The notes beneath the pieces are model-generated. The model saw only the letters and a program-made list of their open reading frames with translations. It had not been told where the DNA came from and searched no databases. 64,000 nucleotides of DNA from Mytilus edulis (Eukaryota > Mollusca > Bivalvia > Mytilida > Mytilidae): contig NC_092350.1 in NCBI RefSeq assembly GCF_963676685.1, positions 9,715,307 through 9,779,306 of the forward strand, in the 5' to 3' direction. Both the position numbers and the translations under genes were made by a program. Positions 23,565-35,245 of the stretch are shown here, in pieces (positions within the stretch are counted from its first letter, which is position 1; each line of letters starts with the position of its first letter).

Positions 23565-25810
23565 GGCTATTGGTACTTTACGGAACGGAACGGAACGGAA
23601 CGGAACGGAAAAGAATTTCATTTAAGGTATCCAAAGGGGGCATTTATCAAAATTTCGAAAAATCTTTAAAACAAAACAAACTTTAAAATTTCTGTGTTTT
23701 ACGGTTTTCCATATACAAATAACACAAATGTATACTAAATCTCATCTTCACAGGTGAAATGTGTAATAATGTATAACATCGGGAAATACTCTGTAGATGA
23801 ATATGTCGGATTGTCCTGATAAATTATCATGAAATTAACGCATTTGCAAGTCATGCATTATGATATCTAGACTGACCTCACGTCGTCCTTGATTAGAGAC
23901 AGTGATCAAGTTGAATCTGATTTAAACTTTTTAATTTATTTTTCCGTTCCGTTCCGTTCCGCAAAGTACCAATTGCTCTGAGGAATTGGTATTTAACGGA
24001 AAAAACGGAAACAGACATCTTTAATGTAATTAAAGCAGTATGATAACAAAAATTGTCTGACACCTCTTTTTGCATGAGTGGTATGTGTTTTAGATAGCAT
24101 TTTCGACTTGATCAATAATACAAAATTTAACACAAAGGCAGGTTACACAAAAAGTCTTTCTCCTTCCATCGGTAATTATATTTTAAAAAAGAGGCCTTCA
24201 ACAGCCCGTTCCGACGATGATTAGAGACAGTGATCAAGTTGAATCTGATTTAAATTTTTAATTTATTTTTCCGTTCCGTTCCGTTCCGCAAAGTACCAAT
24301 TGCTCTGAGGAATTGGTATTTAACGGAAAAAACGGAAACAGACATCTTTAATGTAATTAAAGCAGTATGATAACAAAAATTGTCTGACACCTCTTTTTGC
24401 ATGAGTGGTATGTGTTTTAGATAGCATTTTCGACTTGATCAATAATACAAAATTTAACACAAAGGCAGGTTACACAAAAAGTCTTTCTCCTTCCATCGGT
24501 AATTATATTTTAAAAAAGAGGCCTTCAACAGCCCGTTCCGACGATGATTAGAGACAGTGATCAAGTTGAATCTGATTTAAACTTTTTAATTTATTTTTCC
24601 GTTCCGTTCCGTTCCGCAAAGTACCAATTGCTCTGAGGAATTGGTATTTAACGGAAAAAACGGAAACAGACATCTTTAATGTAATTAAAGCAGTATGATA
24701 ACAAAAATTGTCTGACACCTCTTTTTGCATGAGTGGTATGTGTTTTAGATAGCATTTTCGACTTGATCAATAATACAAAATTTAACACAAAGGCAGGTTA
24801 CACAAAAAGTCTTTCTCCTTCCATCGGTAATTATATTTTAAAAAAGAGGCCTTCAACAGCCCGTTCCGACGATGATTAGAGACAGTGATCAAGTTGAATC
24901 TGATTTAAACTTTTTAATTTATTTTTCCGTTCCGTTCCGTTCCGCAAAGTACCAATTGCTCTGAGGAATTGGTATTTAACGGAAAAAACGGAAACAGACA
25001 TCTTTAATGTAATAAAAGCAGTATGATAACAAAAATTGTCTGACACTCTTTTTGCATGAGTGGTATGTGTTTTAGATAGCATTTTCGACTTGATCAATAA
25101 TAAAAAATTTAACACAGAGGCAGGTTACACAAAAAGTCTTTCTCCTTCCATCGGTAATTATATTTTAAAAAAGAGGCCTTCAACAGCCCGTTCCGACGAT
25201 GATTAGAGACAGTGATCAAGTTGAATCTGATTTAAACTTTTTAATTTATTTTTCCGTTCCGTTCCGTTCCGCAAAGTACCAATTGCTCTGAGGAATTGGT
25301 ATTTAACGGAAAAAACGGAAACAGACATCTTTAATGTAATTAAAGCTGTATGATAACAAAAATTGTCTGACACCTCTTTTTGCATGAGTGGTAAGTGTTT
25401 TAGATAGCATTTTCGACTTGATCAATCATACAAAATTTAACACAAAGGCAGGTTACACAAAAAGTCTTTCTCCTTCCATCGGTAATTATATTTTAAAAAA
25501 GAGGCCTTCAACAGCCCGTTCCGACGATGATTAGAGACAGTGATCAAGTTGAATCTGATGTAAACTTTTTAATTTATTTTTCCGTTCCGTTCCGTTCCGC
25601 AAAGTACCAATTGCTCTGAGGAATTGGTATTTAACGGAAAAAACGGAAACAGACATCTTTAATGTAATAAAAGCAGTATGATAAAAACAAGTCAGACCCT
25701 TCTTTTTTGAATGAGTGGTAAGTGTTTTAGATAGCATTTCGACTGGATCAATATTTAAATAAACAGCTGCGCCATGAGCGCATGATACGCCCGTCGTCTT
25801 GTGAAAAAAC
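23565..25810 (+). repeat. Left arm of the foldback: six 328-bp units
   Basis: Units start GATTAGAGACAGTGATCAAG at about 23891, 24218, 24545, 24873, 25200 and 25528. Each contains TTTTTCCGTTCCGTTCCG, GCAAAGTACCAATTGCTCTG and ACGGAAAAAACGGAAACAG. GGTACTTTGCGG inside the units repeats the element's terminal GGTACTTTACGG, so each unit carries an internal copy of the end. The 60-93 codon frames repeated on - are consequences of the array, not genes. The sixth unit is more diverged. Confidence 0.85.
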
Positions 25811-27029
25811 ATTTTAATGTAAGTGCGGTTCTACCCACACATCAACCTATCTTAGAATGAAAATGACCTTTATTTTACACATGAGGAATGTCAGGGAATG
25901 AAACTGTACGTGTATTGCTTGGCCGCTCAAGTCCTCTTGATTTATAACGGATTAAGAAACAAATTGAAAACATGTAAGATTATTTGCAAAAGTAATTGCA
26001 TACATTTAATTCACTGTCCGTTTCACTGCTAGTCATGATAGCCCTACGATACAAACATTTCACTAGATTTTTTCGGGACAAACTAACATGTAAATCAAAG
26101 AATTTCAAAGAAAACGTTGTCGGATAAGTCCGAAAATTAATAAGTGCGCTTAGACTAAGAATGTTTTAAGGGTTTTATCAAACGAAGTTATGGGAAAGAA
26201 AAGAACGAAAATAGAATGCTTTTTGATACACTCTTAAAAGGACCCTTAATGCATTCTTTGTGTAATCGTAAACTATGACTTACGAAGACTTTAAGAGAAG
26301 TTTCTTGTTACCGCGGGCCCCTGTATCATGAAAACCTATCTTAAACGCTTTACAAGAAGATTACGATGGTGATAAGAGAGTATCTGCAATCCCCTCGTGG
26401 GTTATCTTAACAATTTAACGGCTATCTTAGTATACACTTACGATAACTAGTTAAGATAGCCCTATTATCGACTTCGAAGTAACCGTCTTTGATTTCTAAG
26501 AGAATATTAGTATTTGCGGCAAAATCGGTATTAAAACTAAAGTCGTCTACTGTATGTGTTTAAAAGAATGCTAAAAATATACTATGATTCGTTTTTGTTG
26601 CAGACTCTACATCCACTGTCAAGTAAAGCCCTGTTTAATGCTCCTTTCTGGCATAGATAATAAACGAATATTCAAGTTAATAAATTCTATTCTTCAAAAA
26701 CACATCTACATGGAATGGTAACAATAAATCAAGAGAACAAATCAACTAACATATCATACAAATACGGAATGCAATCCGCAATACGAAAAACCCCATAACT
26801 GGTTAAGGCGAGATAACTCTCTTAAAAGGATGTTATCTTTACCAAACGTCTTGACCATACCAAACTGACATATAACACCTGTTCATTGATAATTTGTATT
26901 ATTCTATGTATTTTTTGTGATTTTGTCCCATGTACATTTTACTTCATAACTCTTTATTAACATACTGTTTGTAGATTTTTTTTACTGATATGTAATAATA
27001 CGTATCAGTATTACCACCGTAGGTATAGT

Positions 27030-27478
27030 GTCCGGTTGAGATCGGGTTTTTTCGAGAGCGTCCAGTTTTTTTCGAGAGATTATGACTAAAAATGTAAACA
27101 AACAGACATGTTTTCCTGTAACACGTAAAATAAATGCTTAAACTAAATTTACAAGATCAAACAAATTAAGTAAGTATTTGTGATGAAAGGATGTTGCCAA
27201 CCATACATACTTTGCAGTTAAAAAAGTTTGATTTGGCCTAATAATGCTTTTATGCCAAAATATAGAAAAAAGCAATTTCTATACACATACCAATGCAAAT
27301 TTCAAAGAGCATGCACACATGATGTCTTTATATCCTTACATTTACATATGCTATAACAAAAGTTTTAGTTATTGTAATTAAAAGGCAATTTTAAGGGTAT
27401 ATTCATTTCCATCTGTTCAAGTTTTTTCGAGAGCAGTTCGGGTTTTTTCGAGAACAGTTCAGGTTTTTTCGAGAGATA
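27030..27478 (+). repeat. Cluster of CGGGTTTTTTCGAGAG words (B2)
   Basis: ATCGGGTTTTTTCGAGAGCG and CCAGTTTTTTTCGAGAGA at 27043-27080, and three copies of (CA)GTT-type GGGTTTTTTCGAGA(G/A) at 27420-27478. They are separated by 340 bp of AT-rich DNA. Same word family as 18177-18490. Confidence 0.6.
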
Positions 27479-29106
27479 AACCAATTTCTTACGGTTTAAA
27501 ATGTGCTATTTAAGTACATTTGAGTTTAAAAACGAATGAAAAGTCATCGGTTCTTTCAAAGTTTATAACTAATGCATTACAGCAGTTTGATAATGTTGCA
27601 TAAGCACATACATTTCATAAAAAAAACATAATTTATTTCTATATATTGTTGTATTGCATTATGAATTGCATGGACACCGGTATGCTTTATACCTATATTA
27701 TTTGGATTAATCAAATCTACCTATGTCTATAGAAAAAAATGTTCACATCATGCATGATCACTGTATTCAAAGGACACTGGTTAACGTATGGTTAGATCAA
27801 TCAAACATATTGCCATCCATGTTATTGAAATGACGGAACTAAGCTAGTGTACTGACTCGTCCGTAATTATTTCATGATGTTTCCGAAAGTTGACTTACAT
27901 TTACTATCTTCTTTGTTACTTTTCCCTCTTTTGTAATTTCCCCTTATTTACATGCTCACGTTGATGATTCAGCATCATTTATTGATATATCTGCCAGATT
28001 CCGGCACAGTGTACGTTTATAGCATATTGACAATTTGAAGAACTGTTTATTGTAAACATATATAACATGTATTGTGTTTTGATGACGTATAAAACGTTGG
28101 ATAAATGACAATGATGACAAATATGCCACTTCACCAGATTATTTGTTTTATTGTTTCACAACCGTTTGTTATTACTTGTAAACACACAGATACAACATTT
28201 ACACTATAAAAATGTTCTATAAACATTCAAATACCCTTTTTTGGTAATTTTTGTATGATTCATAGCACCCCCCTCATTTCGTTATTTTTAAAGTATGGAA
28301 AGCAATTCGTGTCATAATTTGCATACATAATGTTTGATACTTGTCGAGTTTTCAACACATTAAAAGCTGAACACACCAGTTTTGACTCACAGTTATGTTA
28401 CAAACTTGATATATTGTTAATACTTGTATTTTTTATGTGAATGTATGGAACACAATTAGTGTCATAAGCCAACTTTGTATTTTTGTATGTTTTGGCAAAT
28501 CTTTTTGATTGATAGGTTTTATATTGAGTTTTTATTTGTTCTTTCAGCTTTTTACCGTTTGATGTTCACGTTCAGTTTGGAGTTATACTTACCTGTCATC
28601 ATTTGTAATCATTCATTGAACACCAGCATACCTTTGTTATTCATGCTACATTGTGTTAATAGAGTGGATTATATGACAATAAATAAAACGGTTATCTTTA
28701 ATGAAGTCCATTATTTAATGCCCGCAAAGAATAGATGGGAGTCATTACAGCTAGCATGCTGATGTCCAGATAAACATATTGCATAGATCCAAATATACGT
28801 ATATCGATATGGAATTTATGTGATTTAAAAAATCTACATTTTAGAGTGCCATGGATTTTAAGCTGAAACTATTCGTAATTTGAACAATCGTTTTGTGGGC
28901 ACGGTCAAATTTGATTGATATTTAAGTACGCATTGCTTTTGCGCCAATTCTTAAAAGTTGTAGTTTTTCATTTGCGCCAAAAAATAAATATTGCTTCTGC
29001 GCCATTGTGCAGGTAAACTAATTAAAAAGTGAAAATATAGAAAATTTAAACAATATCTACGGACACACCAGCTGTCATCAGGAGATAGGAGAAAAAAAAA
29101 CAGATT

Positions 29107-29271
29107 CAGTGGCGGATCCAGGGGGGGTGGGGGTTCCGGGGGGGTGCACCCCCCCCCTTTATTTTTGCCGATCAATGCATTTGTATCGGGACATATGTTT
29201 TGCACCCCCCCTTTGCCCTGGGTTACCTGGGTTAGCACCCCCTCTTTCGAAAATTCCTGCATCCGCCCCTG
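29107..29271. mobile_element. Intact GGCGGATCC MITE inside the foldback loop
   Basis: Ends CAGTGGCGGATCCAGG (29107-29122) and GCATCCGCCCCTG (29259-29271) are inverted; CAGATT flanks both sides (29101-29106 and 29272-29277). It is the same family as 23052-23228 in opposite orientation and is younger than the foldback element it sits in. Confidence 0.8.
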
Positions 29272-29699
29272 CAGATTAAATACGGAATGCACCTCTAGAA
29301 CCGAAATTTCCCGCTGATATTATAGTAAGACCTTTGCCTATAGGTTTTGTAACAGAACAGACTTTTAGTTTTTATAAATACTTTGATTAACAGCAGTTAT
29401 TATTGTGGTTTTATGACTTTTAAGGAGTTACCATTTTTTATAGTGCTTTGATAAATCCGAAAATGTTTTAACAATTTGCAAACATTTTTTTATTATAGTG
29501 TAAACCAGTGTTTAGTGCTCATATTTTTATGAAGATATATTTTAAACATATGTTTTAATATTTATGAGACCTTGTTTCTAATATAAAATTGAGAATGGAA
29601 ATGGGGATCACTGTTTCTTATCATCTTCGGAAGGCCCCTTTTTTAATTTATAATTACCAATGGAAGTAGAAAGACCTTTTGTCTAACCTGTCTTTGTGT

Positions 29700-30340
29700 T
29701 ATTTTTTATACGTCCGTCAATTTTGACGGGACGTATTATGGTATACAAATGTCCAGTGTCCGTCCGTCCGTCCGTCCGTCTGTCTGGTGTAAACATGTCG
29801 CACCGTAACTTGAGAACGACTTATCCAAATTTTTTGAAACTTAACATAGTTGTTTCTTATGATGGTCAAATGATCTGTATACTTTTTTTGTGAAAATAAG
29901 ATTACAACTTTTTGAGTTATGGCACTTTGTAACTAAAACAGGGGTGTGTTTTTTTCACATGTCGCACCGTATCTCAAAAACGATTCTTGATTATGGCTTA
30001 AAACTTCAAAGGCTTCTTAGTTATATTAATCTTAATATATCTGTATACTTTTTGGTGATGATTCAAAATGTCATTTTTGAGTTATTGAGTATTTTGTAAA
30101 AAAAAAGGGGGGGTTTACATGTCGCACCATATCTCAAAAACGATTTATGATTATTGCTTAAAACTTTACACACTTCTTTGTTATATTAATCTAAAGATCT
30201 GTATACTTTTTGGTGATGATTCATTTTTATATTTTCGAGTTATTGAGATTTTGTAAAAAAAGAGGTTTTTTTTCACATGTTGCGCTGTATCTCTATTGCT
30301 TAAAACTTAACAGGCTAATGTTGCGTCGGGTTTCCAAATA
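29700..30340 (+). repeat. GTCCGTCCG-headed repeat with three internal units
   Basis: Starts ACGTCCGTCAATTTTGACGG, then a (GTCC)n tract at about 29760, then three roughly 160-170 bp units each holding CATGTCGCACCGTATCTC-like, AAAACTT and CTGTATACTTTTTGGTGATG phrases (about 29790, 29955, 30118). It is a bivalve-type interspersed repeat, non-coding; the 65-69 codon frames are incidental. Confidence 0.55.
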
Positions 30341-30440
30341 CATCTTGTACAATCTTCCTATTGAGCGGGAATAAGGAATGAGTCAGGATATACTAAGCAT
30401 GACATCCTGTACAACCCTGTGTTATTCAAAAACGATTTAT

Positions 30441-32369
30441 GTTTTTTCACAAGACGACGGGCGTATCATGCGCTCATGGCGCAGCTGTTTATTTAAATAT
30501 TGATCCAGTCGAAATGCTATCTAAAACACTTACCACTCATTCAAAAAAGAAGGGTCTGACTTGTTTTTATCATACTGCTTTTATTACATTATAGATGTCT
30601 GTTTCCGTTGATTCCGTTAAATACCAATTCCTCAGAGCAATTGGTACTTTGCGGAACGGAACGGAACGGAAAAATAAATTTAAAAGTTTAAATCAGATTC
30701 AACTTGATCACTGTCTCTAATCATCGTCGGAACGGGCTGTTGAAGGCATCTTTTTTAAAATATAATTACCGATGGAAGGAGAAAGACTTTTTGTGTAACC
30801 TGCCTTTGTGTTAAATTTTGTATTATTGATCAAGTCGAAAATGCTATCTAAAACACATACCACTCATGCAAAAAGAGGTGTCAGACAACTTTTGTTATCA
30901 TACTGCTTTAATTACATTAAAGATGTCTGTTTCCGTTTTTTCCGTTAAATACCAATTCCTCAGAGCAATTGGTACTTTGCGGAACGGAACGGAACGGAAA
31001 AATAAATTAAAAAGTTTAAATCAGATTCAACTTGATCACTGTCTCTAATCATCGTCGGAACGGGCTGTTGAAGGCCTCTTTTTTAAAATATAATTACCGA
31101 TGGAAGGAGAAAGACTTTTTGTGTAACCTGCCTTTGTGTTAAATTTTGTATTATTGATCAAGTCGAAAATGCTATCTAAAACACATACCACTCATGCAAA
31201 AAGAGGTGTCAGACAATTTTTGTTATCATACTGCTTTAATTACATTAAAGATGTCTGTTTCCGTTTTTTCCGTTAAATACCAATTCCTCAGAGCAATTGG
31301 TACTTTGCGGAACGGAACGGAACGGAAAAATAAATTAAAAAGTTTAAATCAGATTCAACTTGATCACTGTCTCTAATCATCGTCGGAACGGGCTGTTGAA
31401 GGCCTCTTTTTTAAAATATAATTACCGATGGAAGGAGAAAGACTTTTTGTGTAACCTGCCTCTGTGTTAAATTTTTTATTATTGATCAAGTCGAAAATGC
31501 TATCTAAAACACATACCACTCATGCAAAAAGAGTGTCAGACAATTTTTGTTATCATACTGCTTTTATTACATTAAAGATGTCTGTTTCCGTTTTTTCCGT
31601 TAAATACCAATTCCTCAGAGCAATTGGTACTTTGCGGAACGGAACGGAACGGAACGGAACGGAAAAATAAATTAAAAGATTTAATAAAGATTCAACTTGA
31701 ATACTGTTTCTAATCATCGTCGGAACGGGCTGTTGAAGGCCTCTTTTTTAAAATATAATTACCGATGGAAGGAGAAAGACTTTTTGTGTAACCTGCCTTT
31801 GTGTTAAATTTTGTATTATTGATCAAGTCGAAAATGCTATCTAAAACACTTACCACTCATGCAAAAAGAGGTGTCAGACAATTTTTGTTATCATACAGCT
31901 TTAATTACATTAAAGATGTCTGTTTCCGTTTTTTCCGTTAAATACCAATTCCTCAGAGCAATTGGTACTTTGCGGAACGGAACGGAACGGAAAAATAAAT
32001 TAATAAGTTTAAATCAGATTCAACTTGATCACTGTCTCTAATCAAGGACGACGTGAGGTCAGTCTAGATATCATAATGCATGACTTGCCAATGCGTTAAT
32101 TTCATGATAATTTATCAGGACAATCCGACATATTCATCTACAGAGTATTTCCCGATGTTATACATTATTACACATTTCACCTGTGAAGATGAGATTTAGT
32201 ATACATTTGTGTTATTTGTATATGGAAAACCGTAAAACACAGAAATTTTAAAGTTTGTTTTGTTTTAAAGATTTTTCGAAATTTTGATAAATGCCCCCTT
32301 TGGATACCTTAAATGAAATTCTTTTCCGTTCCGTTCCGTTCCGTTCCGTTCCGTAAAGTACCAATAGCC
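30441..32369 (-). repeat. Right arm of the foldback: five 328-bp units
   Basis: Inverted copy of the left arm. ATCATCGTCGGAACGGGCTG unit borders recur at about 30719, 31046, 31373, 31712 and at the outer edge. One unit has an expanded (GGAAC)n tract of five (31636-31660). One unit fewer than the left arm accounts for the roughly 317-bp length difference. Confidence 0.85.
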
Positions 32370-33010
32370 GAGTATGGAAGGACTGGAAGGTGTACATGTC
32401 CAACTAGCAGGTGTCATCTGACCTTGACCTCATTTTCATGGTTCAGTGGTTATAGTTAAGTTTTTGTGTTTTGGTCTGTTTTTCTCATACTTTATGCAAT
32501 AGGTCTACTATATTTGTTGTATGGAATGATTGTAAGGTGTACATGTCTAGCGGGCAGATGTCATCTGACCTTGACCTCATTTTCATGGTTCAGTGGTCAA
32601 AGTTAAGTTTTTAAGTTTTGGTCTTTTTATCTAATATTATATGCCAGAGGTCAGCTATATTTGATGTATGGAAATATATTATAATCTATACGTCAGTCCC
32701 GCAGGTTTATTTGACCATGACCTCAATTGCACAGTTCATTGCACAGTGTTAAGTTTTGTGCTTTGGTCTATTTTTCTTAAACTATAAAAAATAGGTCAAC
32801 TATATTTGTTGTATGGAAGCTTTGTTAGCTGTACATGTCTGTCTGACATGGTTCATCTGACCTTGACCTCATTTTCATGGTTCATTGGTCTTTGTTTAGC
32901 TATCTTGGTTAATGTTAAGTTTATGTGACAGTTGTAATAAAGCTTTATACTTAGGACTATCAATACAATATCAATGATTAGTAAAGAAGGCGAGACATTT
33001 CAGTGTGTGC
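32370..33010 (+). repeat. TGACCTTGACC interspersed repeat, right of the foldback element
   Basis: Resumes with the target duplication GAGTATGG, then AAGGACTGGAAGGTGTACATG, four TGACCTTGACC/TGACCATGACC modules and the terminal TAATGTTAAGTTTATGTGACAG...AAGGCGAGACATTTCAG, as at 9475-9575. This gives one complete copy once both insertions are removed. Confidence 0.7.
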
Positions 33011-33344
33011 ACTCTTGTTTTTTCTAATTTTAAGAAAACAGTTTTATAAAGTTCTTTAAATGTTTGCTGAATTTTTACTTTTTGTTTTTCATAATTCTTA
33101 TAAGAATTGCATTAATATCTATTTATGTTTTTATGATAAATATGAATATAGTATTTTGTATATTAATATTGGGACTTCAATAAAATATCTATCTATAAAA
33201 GAAATAAGACAATTTACTATATTTGTTTCCGTTTTTTCATATCATTTCAATAAAAAAAACACAGAAATATTACACACACACACACAAATAACCTATTACC
33301 TATCCAAAAACACTGGTCAATTAAAAGTTGATTAAACGATATTT
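33011..33344. other. AT-rich DNA with a short CA microsatellite
   Basis: An (AC)n run lies at 33272-33286. The 91-codon frame here is rich in Ile, Tyr, Asn and Lys with no domain and is not considered a gene. Confidence 0.35.
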
Positions 33345-34681
33345 GGGCGTTTTTCAATAAAAGCGTTCCTTTCAGACCTAAAAAAATGGAAAATCAACTA
33401 GTCTAAAATTTAATTTCAAGAGTTATTTTGAATACCTCTATTATAGACCTGTTTGTAAACAAAAAGTGCAATCTTAAATACTCTTTAAAATTATATTATT
33501 TTCATAATTTGTGTACTGTTTCGTACGAAACTGCTTCTAAAAACACAAAATTTTGCAATTTTAAATGTTTCCTATAGACATTCCAGTTTGTTTACTTTAT
33601 ATTCTAGAAAAATCTCATTTTTTTCTGAATTGGAGAACCATTTTTTATCGATAAAGATTAGACAGTACTTCACATATGAAGGTACAACTCATGTTACGTA
33701 GTGGACATTTTGATGCGTTTCGTAGTTGACAAAACCGTTTCGTAGTGGACAAAAAGTTTCGTAGTTGACATCAACCCTATTCTATGTTAATGAAAACATA
33801 ATAAAAATTACATGAAACTAACCTTTGTTATTTGCTTTGCACGAATATAATTGAAAAAAAGAGTAAAAAAAGACTGCATGGTAGTGGTAGTGTCCACTAC
33901 GAAACGTTTTTCTCCCAAACTTGTTTCGTATAGGGGACCGTTTCGTAGGGGACGTATTCACATGTTTTATTTTTTTCTCACAACCCCAATATTGCAATAG
34001 TAACAAGACTGACTGTATTCATTAAAGCGTAATTAAGCTGTACACTGATATGTTTTTCACAATTTTAAAACCAGTTACTGAAGGAGATTTGACCCGTTTC
34101 GTAGTGGATATTTACAAAAATACGGTATCACTCTGGTCCATTTGATGTGCTCAATTTTTCTTACCAACAGTTTAATTGCCGTTATAAAAGCATCACTTCT
34201 TTTGTAAGACCCTAATGTTTATATCTCTTGCAAACAAAAAATTACATTGATTTTATAAAATTGTTTATAAGCAAGTTTTAATGACTTCGTTTCGTAGTGG
34301 ACATTGTGTTAGGGGCACACCTGCTAAAATAAAAAATCCTATGTTAAAAGCTGTTTATTAAAATATGTTGGCTCTAAACATACTTTTGAATTAACAAAGA
34401 ACTTATATTCAGTAAAATTAATATTTATTTCTACATTTTTTTTACGATATTTGAGAGTATGAATGTTGAACAGGCGGTCTAGGGACATGTCATTTTGGTT
34501 GTTTTGGACCATTCAGGAATCAATATCTTATCAATCCCTCTAAAAAATAAACTGTTTCTTTGCTTAAAAATGTTATATCTAATTCAATGTACTGACTGCA
34601 CAAAAAATTACTTGCAAAGACCAAACACATTTTTTTTAAAGTGGCTGGGACAAGAAAGTACGTTTTTATTGAAAAACGCCC
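33345..34681. mobile_element. Non-autonomous TIR element A2 with CGTTTCGTAGTGGAC words
   Basis: Inverted ends of 22 bp with one mismatch: GGGCGTTTTTCAATAAAAGC (33345-33364) and its complement ending at 34681, with ATTT immediately outside both. The interior has nine copies of the word CGTTTCGTAGT(G/T)GAC or close variants at 33694, 33716, 33736, 33756, 33892 (reverse), 33923, 33939, 34094 and 34288. No transposase. The end sequence (GGGCNTTTTTCAANAAA) and word (GTNNYGTAGTKGAC) match element A1 at 2430-3565. Confidence 0.7.
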
Positions 34682-34715
34682 ATTTATACAGTATAATCTT
34701 TTGTTTGTTCAAGTT

Positions 34716-34785
34716 TTCCTCCTATTCCCACGTGAATTTTTTTTACTTTTCTTACCAGATTAATAAAAAGTGGGAATAGGAGGAA
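34716..34785. repeat. Hairpin with TTCCTCCTATTCCCAC arms (C2)
   Basis: TTCCTCCTATTCCCAC (34716-34731) and its perfect reverse complement (34770-34785) enclose 38 bp. The arm sequence is the same word as at 21705-21721. Confidence 0.65.
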
Positions 34786-34989
34786 TGAACCGCTAAAATG
34801 TGGTACAATCAGGATTAGTTTTGATAGTGATTAATTTGTGTTTATAGTTTGTAGCAGTTAATTACATGAAAAAATGATAATATTTACATATTTTATTGTG
34901 TACATAGTAGGTACAATTGAAGAATCAACAAACATAGAATGTAATACAAAGTCATAAAATTTAAGTCTTAGATGCATTTTAACACTAGT

Positions 34990-35245
34990 TTTTATTGTCT
35001 TTGAACTGGCTGTCGGTAACTACAAGTACTCTCAGATCTATTCTTTAAGTCTTTATTGTGGGAATGCATAAGTAACCGTCCAGGTGTAGTCTGTATTTTT
35101 TGTAAGATGTATTTCTGTGTGTACCCATCTAATTAGATAAGCCTTTTTTCAACTGGTTACAACATTTATTGTGAGGGTGGGAACCTTCAAATAAGTTTAA
35201 CCTCGCCAAATTCAGCATGTGTCTGTCCTGTAATTAAGTGGTTAT
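34990..35245 (+). repeat. Mussel-type interspersed repeat, first half
   Basis: Shares CTGTCGGTAACTACAAGTACTCTCAG, GTGGGAA and TGTCTGTCC..TAATTAAGTGGTT with the start of 19500-19916. The second half is absent: the next element starts at 35246 and the repeat does not resume after it. Confidence 0.5.

Larger units (their letters stand above)
25811..30440. other. Loop of the foldback element, no transposase found
   Basis: 4.6 kb of AT-rich DNA. Contents: a TATCTTAA/TTAAGATAGC-rich stretch (26330-26480 and 26800-26850), word cluster B2 (27030-27478), a GGCGGATCC MITE (29107-29271) and a three-unit repeat starting at a GTCCGTCCG tract (29700-30340). The open frame at 28475-28762 (95 codons, hydrophobic, Cys and Phe rich) has no recognised domain. 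Confidence 0.55.
23565..32369. mobile_element. 8.8-kb foldback transposon with tandem-repeat arms
   Basis: The ends are perfect inverted repeats beginning GGCTATTGGTACTTTACGG and followed by (GGAAC)n. The left arm is 23565-25810 and the right arm 30441-32369, inverted with very high identity. Each arm has a unique outer part of about 320 bp, an array of about 328-bp units (six left, five right) and a unique inner end with CAGCTGCGCCATGAGCGC. An 8-bp duplication, GAGTATGG, flanks it. The 4.6-kb loop has no transposase-like ORF, so it is non-autonomous or decayed. An 8-bp duplication is usual in hAT and some other DNA transposons, but the ends do not start CAG/TAG, so no superfamily is assigned. 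Confidence 0.85.

Noticed and set aside
23893..25812. Repeated 60-93 codon frames on - in the left foldback arm, and their + strand mirror copies in the right arm
   Set aside because: They are identical by-products of the 328-bp units, carry no recognisable domain and include the (CCGTT)n tract.
28475..28762. 95-codon hydrophobic frame in the foldback loop
   Set aside because: AT-driven composition, no domain, no splice or start evidence; could not be supported as a gene.
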